From Ignavibacteria bacterium (GTDB taxonomy: Bacteria; Bacteroidota; Ignavibacteria; Tepidaquicellales; OLB5), in the NCBI GenBank assembly GCA_025451455.1, contig JANWKI010000080.1, positions 1-44,804 of the forward strand: a DNA stretch of 44,804 nt, given 5' to 3'. The translations under genes and the position numbers were made by a program. The notes below the pieces were generated by a model. It was not told the origin of the DNA, did no database searches, and was given only the letters and a program-made list of their open reading frames with translations. Shown here piece after piece: positions 33,390-40,903 of the stretch (its first letter is position 1; every line of letters starts with the position of its first letter).

Positions 33390-34288
33390 GATATCTATAT
33401 TATCCGGGATGCTCGCTAAAGTGCACCGGAAGGTCGTATGAAGAATCACTGCTTCCTGTATTTGATGAATTAAAGATCGATTACGTTGAGTTAAATGACT
33501 GGAATTGCTGCGGTGCAACCGCTTACATGGCAGTAGATGAAGCAAAAGCATTTGCAATCGCCTCCAGAAATCTTGCTCTTGCAGAAGAACAGTTCAAAAA
33601 CGAAAAGGAAATTAATATAATCGCTCCCTGCAGCGCATGCTATATGGTCCTTCTTAAAACCAAGAATTACCTTGACTCAAACAAATTTGAACTCGCAAAG
33701 ATAAAAGCCGCACTCAGGGAATCCGGATTGAATTATGAGGGAAAAGTCAGGATACGCCATCCGCTTGATGTGCTGGTTAATGACCTTGGTGTAAAAGAAA
33801 TCGCAAAAGCAGTCAAATACCCCTTAAAAGGTATTAAAGTAGCATCATATTACGGATGCCAGACTGTCAGGCCCATCTCTACATTTGACGATGCAAGAGA
33901 TCCCCATACAATGGATGATCTTGTAAAGGCAATTGGCGCAGAACCAGTTGACTGGCCGCTAAAGACAAGGTGCTGCGGCGCCAGCTTAACCGGAATTGTT
34001 GAAAAGGTCGGTTTACCCTTAAGCTATGTTATCCTTAACGAAGCTGCTAAGAGAAGAGCAGATGTTGTTGCTACTTCGTGTCCTTTATGCCAGTTTAACC
34101 TGGAATGCTATCAGACAAACATTAATACTAAATATCAAAGCGATCTTCGTATTGGTGTGGTATATTTCTCACAGCTCATGGGCCTTGCTCTTGGCATCAG
34201 CCCCAAAAAGCTGGGAATGGACAGATTATTTATCAAACCTGAAATTGTATATAAGGCCGTGAAAGGAGGCGAAACAGTTTATGTTTAG
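33386..34288 (+). CDS. hdrB: heterodisulfide reductase-type subunit B (HdrB)
   Basis: The 300-residue protein has two CCG domains: 'YYPGCSLKCTGRSYEES' with 'DWNCCGATAYMAVDEA' (about residue 40), and 'YYGCQTVRPISTFDDA' with 'KTRCCGASLTGIVEK' (about residue 195), plus 'SCPLCQFNLECYQ' (about 230). In methanogens this subunit binds two non-cubane [4Fe-4S] clusters that cleave CoM-S-S-CoB. In a bacterium of this type the disulfide or other acceptor is unknown. It overlaps hdrC by 4 bp and hdrA by 8 bp. Confidence 0.93.
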   Translation: MRYLYYPGCSLKCTGRSYEESLLPVFDELKIDYVELNDWNCCGATAYMAVDEAKAFAIASRNLALAEEQFKNEKEINIIAPCSACYMVLLKTKNYLDSNKFELAKIKAALRESGLNYEGKVRIRHPLDVLVNDLGVKEIAKAVKYPLKGIKVASYYGCQTVRPISTFDDARDPHTMDDLVKAIGAEPVDWPLKTRCCGASLTGIVEKVGLPLSYVILNEAAKRRADVVATSCPLCQFNLECYQTNINTKYQSDLRIGVVYFSQLMGLALGISPKKLGMDRLFIKPEIVYKAVKGGETVYV

Positions 34289-36314
34289 TACTAACGGAAA
34301 TAATACTCCAAGAATCGGGTTCTATGTTTGCCATTGCGGTCATAATATTGCATCGCTTGTGGATGTTGAGGAAGTACGGAAATATGTTGCAACGCTTCCC
34401 GGTGTTGTTGTTTCTCGGGATTATAAATATATGTGTTCCGATCCCGGCCAGGAACTTATTCAGCAGGATATTAAAGAAAACAAGCTCAACAGGATAGTTG
34501 TAGCATCATGCTCTCCCCTCCTTCACGAGCATACTTTCCGCGTCGCTACAGAAAAAGCGGGGCTGAATCCTTACTTTTTCCACATGGTTAATATCAGGGA
34601 AAATGTTTCCTGGGTTCTTGATAACAGGGAAATTGCTACCGAAAAATCCAAAGACCTTGCAAGAGCGGCTATCAGGAGAGTATTCTTCCACAAACCGCTT
34701 GAAAAAAAGACAGTACCGATAAATCCGGCTGTATTAATTGTGGGCGGAGGAATTGCAGGTATTCAAGCTGCATTGACTATAGCTAACGCCGGCAAGAAAG
34801 TTTACCTTGTCGAGCGCGATGCCACCATCGGAGGCCATATGGCAATGTTCGATAAGACATTTCCGACCCTTGACTGCGCGGCATGTATTTTGACACCAAA
34901 AATGTCGGCGGTCAAATCACATCCAAATATTACACTCTGGACATACTCAGAAGTCGAAAAAATTGACGGATTTGTAGGCGACTATCATGTAAAAGTAAAA
35001 CGCAAACCCCGTTACGTAATTGAAGACCTTTGTGTTGGCTGTATGGATTGCATCGAAGCATGTATCTATAAGGAAGCAAAGTACCCTGATGAATTTAATC
35101 AGGGTCTGAGCAAAAGGAAACCGATTTACATTCCGTTCCCGCAGGCTACTCCAATGGTTGTTCTTTTCGATCCTGAAACCTGTATTGATTTCAAGAGCCA
35201 CAGATGCAAGAAAACATGTATCGAGGCTTGCGACAGAGATGCAATTGATCTTAAGCAGGTTGCAACTTATGAAAATATCAATGTAGGTACTGTCATACTT
35301 TCAACCGGGTTTCAAACTTATGATGCTAAACTCTCACCGCAATACGGTTACGGCAAGTTCCCGAATGTTTACACATCACTTGAAGTCGAGCGCCTTGTTA
35401 ACGCATCGGGACCTACGGGAGGTGAAGTAATAACCAGGGACGGAAAGAGACCGAAATCTGTGGGCATAATCCATTGTGTTGGTTCACGCGATGAAAAGAG
35501 CCATAAATGGTGTTCGCGTGTTTGCTGCATGTATTCTCTTAAACTCGCGCACCTGATAAAAGAGCATACCGGTGCAGAGGTCTATAACTTCTACATTGAT
35601 ATGAGGACTCCCGGAAAGGGATATGAAGAATTCTACGATAAACTGATGAATGAAGGTGTTCATTTTGTCCGGGGGCGTGTTGCTGAAGTTACTGACTGGG
35701 CAATTATACCAGAGGAAGAACAAAAACTCACTATAAGGGTCGAAGATACACTTATCGGTGTAGTTAGAAGGATACCTGTTGATATGGTGGTTCTTGCAGT
35801 TGGTATGGAGCCGAAAGATGACGCTTCGGAGATCAGGAGATTGTTCAATATCTCCTGCTCAAACGAAGGATTTTTCCTTGAGCGTCACCCGAAACTCGCC
35901 CCGGTAAATACTTTTACTGACGGCATATTTATTGCCGGTGCATGCCAAGGGCCGCGTGATATTCCGGATACAGTTGCGCAGGCAGGTGCTGCTGCAGCAG
36001 AGTGTCTCTCGCTTATCAGCGCAGGCAGTATTGAACTTGAACCTAACACGGCAAGTATAATAGAAAAATACTGCTCGGGATGCAAATCATGCATTCCGCT
36101 TTGCCCTTATACCGCGATATCTTTCAAGGAAGATATCAAAAAAGCATATATCAACGAGGCATTATGCAAAGGCTGCGGAACCTGTGTTGCAGCTTGCCCG
36201 TCCGGTTCTATTTTGCAGAATCTGTTCGAAGATGATCAGATATTCAGTGAAATTGACGGACTCTTGAAATTCGCAGGTATTGAACCAGAGAAAAAGGAGG
36301 TTTTACATGCATAA
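34281..36314 (+). CDS. hdrA: heterodisulfide reductase-type subunit A (HdrA), electron-bifurcating flavoprotein
   Basis: The 677-residue protein has an N-terminal domain ('GFYVCHCGHNIASLVDVEEV'), an FAD-binding site 'LIVGGGIAGIQAALTIANAG' (about 150-170), and the Cys motif 'FPTLDCAACILTPKMS' (about 195-210). 'CVGCMDCIEACIYKEAKYP' (about 252) and two C-terminal ferredoxin motifs, 'CSGCKSCIPLCPY' (about 597) and 'CKGCGTCVAACPSG' (about 628), follow. This is the full set needed to split electrons from hydrogenase between ferredoxin and the HdrBC acceptor. Length is close to the usual 650-670. It overlaps mvhD by 8 bp. Confidence 0.94.
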   Translation: MFSTNGNNTPRIGFYVCHCGHNIASLVDVEEVRKYVATLPGVVVSRDYKYMCSDPGQELIQQDIKENKLNRIVVASCSPLLHEHTFRVATEKAGLNPYFFHMVNIRENVSWVLDNREIATEKSKDLARAAIRRVFFHKPLEKKTVPINPAVLIVGGGIAGIQAALTIANAGKKVYLVERDATIGGHMAMFDKTFPTLDCAACILTPKMSAVKSHPNITLWTYSEVEKIDGFVGDYHVKVKRKPRYVIEDLCVGCMDCIEACIYKEAKYPDEFNQGLSKRKPIYIPFPQATPMVVLFDPETCIDFKSHRCKKTCIEACDRDAIDLKQVATYENINVGTVILSTGFQTYDAKLSPQYGYGKFPNVYTSLEVERLVNASGPTGGEVITRDGKRPKSVGIIHCVGSRDEKSHKWCSRVCCMYSLKLAHLIKEHTGAEVYNFYIDMRTPGKGYEEFYDKLMNEGVHFVRGRVAEVTDWAIIPEEEQKLTIRVEDTLIGVVRRIPVDMVVLAVGMEPKDDASEIRRLFNISCSNEGFFLERHPKLAPVNTFTDGIFIAGACQGPRDIPDTVAQAGAAAAECLSLISAGSIELEPNTASIIEKYCSGCKSCIPLCPYTAISFKEDIKKAYINEALCKGCGTCVAACPSGSILQNLFEDDQIFSEIDGLLKFAGIEPEKKEVLHA

Positions 36315-36804
36315 TATAGAAAAGAAATGGGAACCAAAGATAATTGCATTTTTCTGCAACTGGTGCACATATACTGCTGCTGATCTTGCAGGAGTATCCC
36401 GGCTTAAATACGCTCCGAATGTCAGGGTCATCAGGATAATGTGTTCCGGAAGGGTTGATCCCCAGTTCATAATGCAGGCTTTGGCAAGCGGCGCTGATGG
36501 TGTCCTGATCGGCGGCTGTCACCCAGGTGATTGCCACTATTCTGAAGGTAATTACAAAATGCTCCGGCGATTCCGCCTGCTGCAGAGGGTATTCAAGTCA
36601 ATGGGAATTGATGAAAAAAGATGCCGGCTTGAATGGATCTCTGCTTCCGAAGGCGATAAAGTAAAAACAGTTATCAACGATATGGTAGAACAAATTCAGA
36701 AACTCGGACCATTGGCTCTTCCCGAAAGAATGGCAGATCTAGATAAAGAGATAGAGGAAATTGAAAAAGAAATCAGTAAAGAGGAGGTGGTTGAACATGC
36801 CTGA
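36307..36804 (+). CDS. mvhD: F420-non-reducing hydrogenase iron-sulfur subunit D (MvhD)
   Basis: The 165-residue protein has the MvhD/VhuD motifs 'IAFFCNWCTYTAADLAGVSR', 'VRVIRIMCSGRVDPQFIMQA', 'GADGVLIGGCHPGDCHYSEG' and 'RCRLEWISASEGDKV' with the four cysteines for a [2Fe-2S] cluster. It links HdrA to the MvhGA hydrogenase. ATG 36307 is chosen because AAAGGAGG lies ~6 bp upstream; it overlaps hdrA by 8 bp, and the Glu/Lys-rich C-terminus overlaps mvhG by 8 bp. Confidence 0.94.
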   Translation: MHNIEKKWEPKIIAFFCNWCTYTAADLAGVSRLKYAPNVRVIRIMCSGRVDPQFIMQALASGADGVLIGGCHPGDCHYSEGNYKMLRRFRLLQRVFKSMGIDEKRCRLEWISASEGDKVKTVINDMVEQIQKLGPLALPERMADLDKEIEEIEKEISKEEVVEHA

Positions 36805-37786
36805 TAAACCTAAAATTGGATTCTACTGGTGTGCTTCATGCGGCGGATGCGAAGAATCAGTTGTTGATCTCGCCGAAGATATATTAATGGTAGCCGGCGC
36901 AGTTGATATAGTCTTCTGGCCGGTCGCAATGGATTTCAAAAAATCAGATGTGCAGGCTATGGAAGACCGCTCAATTCTTGTAACTATGATAAACGGTGCC
37001 ATAAGGACTTCCGAACAGGAAGAAATGGCAAGGCTTATAAGAAGAAAAAGCAAGCTGATCATAGCTTACGGTTCATGCGCACATCTCGGAGGTATCCCCT
37101 CGCTTGCAAACGAATTCGAAAGAGCTGAAATATTAAAATACATATATGATGATGCGCCCTCGGTGATAAACGAAGAAAGGACCCGGCCGCAGACTGAGTT
37201 TCGGCATAATTCAAGGAACATCACGCTTCCGGAATTCAGAAATATGGTGCGCACACTTGACCAGGTAATTGATGTTGATTATTACCTGCCGGGTTGCCCC
37301 CCAACACCAAAGCTGCTTAAGCAGGCTGTGCTTACTTTACTTTCGGGAGAGCTTCCGCCAAAAGGCACGGTACTTTCTCCGGATACAGCTCTTTGTGAGG
37401 AATGCCCGAGGAAGGATTCTAAACCTACAGACCTTTCCTTCACTCATTTTACAAGGCCGCATATGATACTCTTTGATAACACTAAATGCATGCTCGCACA
37501 GGGCCTTGTTTGTATGGGTCCGGCTACAAGGGCAGGATGCGAAGCTGTTTGCATTAACGGCAATATGCCGTGCAGCGGATGCTTTGGCCCGACATCCAGG
37601 GTAAGAGATCAGGGAGCAAAAATACTTTCTTCAATATGCTCTAATATGCATTCAAACACCGAAGAAAAGATAGACCTGGTGCTTGATGAGATTCCCGATC
37701 CGGTAGGAACGTTTTACAGGTACGGACTTGCAGCTTCACTTCTTAGAAAAAAAATAGTGGAAGGACAGTTAGAAGATGATAAATAA
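36797..37786 (+). CDS. mvhG: group 3c [NiFe] hydrogenase small subunit (MvhG-like)
   Basis: The 329-residue protein has cluster motifs 'FYWCASCGGCEESVVDLA' (CxxCxxC type), 'IAYGSCAHLGGIPSLANEFE', 'VDYYLPGCPPTPKLLKQA', and a Cys-rich end ('ALCEECPRK', 'CMLAQGLVCMGPATRAGCEA', 'MPCSGCFGPTSRVRD'). It is cytoplasmic, without a signal peptide. The ATG at 36797 follows GAGGAGGTGG at a suitable distance; upstream in-frame codons belong to mvhD. It overlaps mvhA by 11 bp. Confidence 0.93.
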   Translation: MPDKPKIGFYWCASCGGCEESVVDLAEDILMVAGAVDIVFWPVAMDFKKSDVQAMEDRSILVTMINGAIRTSEQEEMARLIRRKSKLIIAYGSCAHLGGIPSLANEFERAEILKYIYDDAPSVINEERTRPQTEFRHNSRNITLPEFRNMVRTLDQVIDVDYYLPGCPPTPKLLKQAVLTLLSGELPPKGTVLSPDTALCEECPRKDSKPTDLSFTHFTRPHMILFDNTKCMLAQGLVCMGPATRAGCEAVCINGNMPCSGCFGPTSRVRDQGAKILSSICSNMHSNTEEKIDLVLDEIPDPVGTFYRYGLAASLLRKKIVEGQLEDDK

Positions 37787-39299
37787 AATTCAGGAAAATT
37801 GGAATGAGGGGATGTTAAAAGCCAATGATTCATATATGAAAACTCGAAGGATAACCATTGATCCCATTACCAGGCTTGAAGGGCACGGAAAAATTGATAT
37901 ACTTCTGGATGAAAAAGGAGAAGTGGAAAGGGCTTATTACCAGATCCCTGAGCTGAGGGGATTTGAAATATTCTGCAAAGGACGGCCTGCCGAAGATATG
38001 CCGCAGATAACAAGCCGTATATGCGGTGTATGCCCTACTGCTCATCACATGGCAGGCACAAAAGCGCTTGACGATCTGTATAAAGTCGAACCGACATCCC
38101 CTGCAAAAAAGATCAGGGAGCTTATTTACAATCTTTTTATGCTTGAAGACCATGCACTTCATGTTTACGTGCTTGGCGGACCTGATTTCATAGTCGGCCC
38201 CAATGCTCCCAAAGATAAAAGAAATATTCTCGGTGTTATTGAAAAAGTCGGGCTTGATGCAGGCAAGAAAGTGATAATGATGCGCAGGAAGATTCGCGAA
38301 ATGATAGCATACCTTGGCGGAAAAGTTATTCACCCTGTTTTCGGGCTTCCGGGCGGAGTCTCAAAGGGTATTGCTCCAATTGATCTGGTAAAATTCGAGG
38401 AAATTGCAAAAGATGCGCTTGATTTTGCAAAGTTCACACAGGATGTGTTCAGGGATATTGTGTTGAAAAACGAAGTTTATATGAAGATCATTACCTCAAA
38501 TACTTATACTCATAAAACATATTATATGGGTATGGTCGATGAAAATAATAAAGTAAACTTCTACGATGGCAAGATCAGAGTAGTTGATACCAAAGGAAAG
38601 GAATTTGTCAAGTTTAATGGCGGCGAGTACCTTGAGCATATTGCTGAGCACGTTGAACCATGGAGCTATGTTAAGTTTTGCTATCTTAAAAAACTAGGGT
38701 GGAAAGGCTTTAAAGACGGCGAAGGTACAAGCATATTTTCGGTTGCGCCGCTTGCAAGGCTAAACGCTTCCGATGGAATGGCAACACCTGAAGCTCAAAA
38801 GGCATATGAGGAATATTTCTCAACGCTGGGCGGCAAGCCGGTTCACCATACACTTGCCAATCACTGGGCGCGGGTAGTTGAAATGGTTTATGCAGCCGAA
38901 AGAATAAATGAACTGGTTAAAGATCCCGAAATTACAAGCGATAACATAAGGTTATTACCGACGGTTAAGCCTCAAATTGGCGTTGGTGTGGTTGAAGCTC
39001 CGAGAGGTACATTATTCCATCATTACGAAACAGATGAGAATGGTGTTATAACTAAGGCAAACTTAGTTGTAGCAACTCAGAACAATTCCGCAAGGATTGC
39101 AATGAGTGTAGACAAGGCTGCTAAAGGATTGATACATGAGGGAATTGCATCGGATGGATTACTTAACAGTATAGAAATGGCCTTCAGAGCATATGACCCC
39201 TGCAATGCATGTGCAACACATTCTTTGCCTGGAAATGTCCCGATAGTATTAAATCTATGGGATAAAGACAGGAAATTAATACGTCAAATATCAAGATGA
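37776..39299 (+). CDS. mvhA: group 3c [NiFe] hydrogenase large subunit (MvhA-like)
   Basis: The 507-residue protein has the L1 motif 'TSRICGVCPTAHHMAGTKA' and the L2 motif 'DPCNACATHSLPGN'. The stretch after the His of L2 is 25 residues, longer than HydA's nine, and should be cut by the adjacent protease. 'RRITIDPITRLEGHGKIDIL' shows the conserved N-terminal region; the start could be ATG 37776 (used here) or the in-frame ATG at 37812 or 37836. It oxidises H2 and feeds electrons through MvhG and MvhD to HdrA. Confidence 0.93.
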   Translation: MINKIQENWNEGMLKANDSYMKTRRITIDPITRLEGHGKIDILLDEKGEVERAYYQIPELRGFEIFCKGRPAEDMPQITSRICGVCPTAHHMAGTKALDDLYKVEPTSPAKKIRELIYNLFMLEDHALHVYVLGGPDFIVGPNAPKDKRNILGVIEKVGLDAGKKVIMMRRKIREMIAYLGGKVIHPVFGLPGGVSKGIAPIDLVKFEEIAKDALDFAKFTQDVFRDIVLKNEVYMKIITSNTYTHKTYYMGMVDENNKVNFYDGKIRVVDTKGKEFVKFNGGEYLEHIAEHVEPWSYVKFCYLKKLGWKGFKDGEGTSIFSVAPLARLNASDGMATPEAQKAYEEYFSTLGGKPVHHTLANHWARVVEMVYAAERINELVKDPEITSDNIRLLPTVKPQIGVGVVEAPRGTLFHHYETDENGVITKANLVVATQNNSARIAMSVDKAAKGLIHEGIASDGLLNSIEMAFRAYDPCNACATHSLPGNVPIVLNLWDKDRKLIRQISR

Positions 39300-39805
39300 A
39301 CGAAAAAAATAAGGAAATATTGGTATTGGCTCTTGGAAATGATATTATGGGTGACGATGCAGCGGGCATTGATGCAGCAAGGATATTAAGAAAAGATTTC
39401 GGAAGAAGGATAAATATATTTGAAGTTTCTTCTGCCGGATTCCTTCTGCTTGATATTATGGAAGGGTATGAAAAAGTACTGATCATTGATTCAACTCCAG
39501 TAGCAGCAGGCGGCAGGGCAGGCACAATAAGGGAGCTTGATAAAGTCGATCTTTCTAAAAAATTCTCTACTTCTCCGCATTACGTGGGGCTGCCGGAATT
39601 AATTGAGCTTGCCGGAAGGCTGGAAATAAAATTCCCAAGGATAATCAAAGCCCTGGTAATTGAGATCCACGATTCGGGAATAATAAGAGAGGGTTTGAGC
39701 CCCGAAATTGAAGTAAGAATACCCAGTTTGGTAGAAAAAGCCTCCATTATTCTGAATAAATGGCTTGTTGAAGAAGTTTCACATAACGGTGTCCTTTGTG
39801 TATAA
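39296..39805 (+). CDS. hydrogenase maturation protease 2 (HyaD/HycI family)
   Basis: The 169-residue protein has 'LVLALGNDIMGDDAAGIDAA' (nickel-site GN-x4-DDxxG), 'KVLIIDSTPVAAGG' and 'FSTSPHYVGLPELIELAG', all typical of the family. It is more distant in sequence from maturation protease 1 than expected for a recent copy. It overlaps the mvhA stop by 4 bp (ATGA), so it probably processes MvhA. The stop codon lies within a hairpin at 39787-39813. Confidence 0.9.
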   Translation: MNEKNKEILVLALGNDIMGDDAAGIDAARILRKDFGRRINIFEVSSAGFLLLDIMEGYEKVLIIDSTPVAAGGRAGTIRELDKVDLSKKFSTSPHYVGLPELIELAGRLEIKFPRIIKALVIEIHDSGIIREGLSPEIEVRIPSLVEKASIILNKWLVEEVSHNGVLCV

Positions 39806-39813
39806 AGACACCG
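39787..39813 (+). promoter_or_regulatory. hairpin between the hydrogenase and hyp gene blocks
   Basis: CGGTGTC-C-TTT and AAA-GACACCG form a stem with one bulge, spanning the stop of maturation protease 2. No T-run follows, so it is more likely an RNA-processing or stability element than a terminator. The following gap to hypA is 81 bp. Confidence 0.4.
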
Positions 39814-39886
39814 CTTAAGTAGTATGCATTTTTGCTTTATCGTATTTTGGGAGGCCAAATAGAACTATATTTGCAGGGTCAAGATC

Positions 39887-40243
39887 ATGCATGAATTATC
39901 ATTAGCACGCGATATTATAGATACAGTTCAGCAAAACGTACCCAAAGAGGAAATTTGCCGGATAAAATACGTTGTAGTAAAAGTAGGGGCATTTTCAGGA
40001 GTTGTTACAGATTCCCTTAAATTTTCATTCCAGGCAATTACCTCCGATACAGAACTCTACGGCGCTGAGCTTGAAATCATCGATATTCCGTTCTTGCTTA
40101 AATGCAATACTTGCGGAAAAACAACAACCAATGAATTCGGAATGATGATCTGTTCCGGTTGCGGTTCTGTTGATACGGAAATGATATCAGGGAATGAACT
40201 GCAGGTTGTAGAAGTAAAAGTAGAAACAATGGAGGAAATATAA
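39887..40243 (+). CDS. hypA: hydrogenase nickel incorporation protein HypA
   Basis: The 118-residue protein starts 'MHELSLARDIIDTVQQ' with the MHE nickel-binding N-terminus. It has the zinc site 'LLKCNTCGKTT...MMICSGCGSVD' (two CxxC), and 'VVVKVGAFSGVVTDSLKFSF' in between. It delivers nickel, with HypB, to the hydrogenase large subunits. It is coupled to hypB by a one-base overlap (taATGg). Confidence 0.95.
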   Translation: MHELSLARDIIDTVQQNVPKEEICRIKYVVVKVGAFSGVVTDSLKFSFQAITSDTELYGAELEIIDIPFLLKCNTCGKTTTNEFGMMICSGCGSVDTEMISGNELQVVEVKVETMEEI

Positions 40244-40899
40244 TGGATGTAATAACTATCGAAAGAAAAGTTCTGCAAAAGAACGATGAGATCGCTTCGA
40301 AGAACAGGGAGTTCTTTATACAAAAGAATTTATTTACCATTAACCTGGTAAGCTCTCCCGGATCAGGAAAAACGAGCCTTGTTGAAAGAACAATCGAAAA
40401 AATAAAAGATAAAGTAAGCATTGCCGTCATTGAAGGCGATGTACAGACTGATATTGATGCCAAAAGGGTTTCCAATTACAACGTGCCTGTTGTGCAGATT
40501 ATCACAAACGGCGCCTGCCACCTTGAAGCAAATTTGGTGAAAGATGCGCTGGCAAACCTGGAAGGCAAGCTTGATAATGCCGGCCTTTTGATAATCGAAA
40601 ACGTGGGTAACCTTGTCTGCCCGGCAGGGTATGATCTTGGTGAAGACCTGAAAGTTGTAGTGATCAGTGTAACCGAAGGCGATGATAAACCGCTTAAGTA
40701 TCCCAAGATGTTCATGAACTCCGAAGTGCTTGTAATAAATAAAATTGACCTGCTTCCATATGTTAATTGCAGCATTAAGGACCTCAGGGCAAATGCTCTA
40801 AAGATAAATCCGAAGTTAAAGATATTTGAAACATCCTGCACAAGCGGCGAGGGTATTGACAAGTGGTGCGGATATTTAACGGGGAGCATAAAAAAATAA
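40243..40899 (+). CDS. hypB: hydrogenase nickel incorporation GTPase HypB
   Basis: The 218-residue SIMIBI-class GTPase has the P-loop 'LVSSPGSGKTSLVERTIE', 'VIEGDVQTDIDAKRV', the metal-binding 'GACHLEANLVKDAL', 'NVGNLVCPAGYDLGED' and the guanine-specificity 'VINKIDLLPYV'. There is no N-terminal His-rich nickel-storage stretch. It works with HypA in nickel insertion. Confidence 0.96.
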   Translation: MDVITIERKVLQKNDEIASKNREFFIQKNLFTINLVSSPGSGKTSLVERTIEKIKDKVSIAVIEGDVQTDIDAKRVSNYNVPVVQIITNGACHLEANLVKDALANLEGKLDNAGLLIIENVGNLVCPAGYDLGEDLKVVVISVTEGDDKPLKYPKMFMNSEVLVINKIDLLPYVNCSIKDLRANALKINPKLKIFETSCTSGEGIDKWCGYLTGSIKK

Positions 40900-40903
40900 G
40901 TCC

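Noticed and set aside
39831-39873. Promoter before hypA (TATATTTG at 39866-39873)
   Set aside because: The nearest TTG is only 16 bp away rather than 19-20, and the predicted start would leave a leader of only a few bases, so I do not call it.
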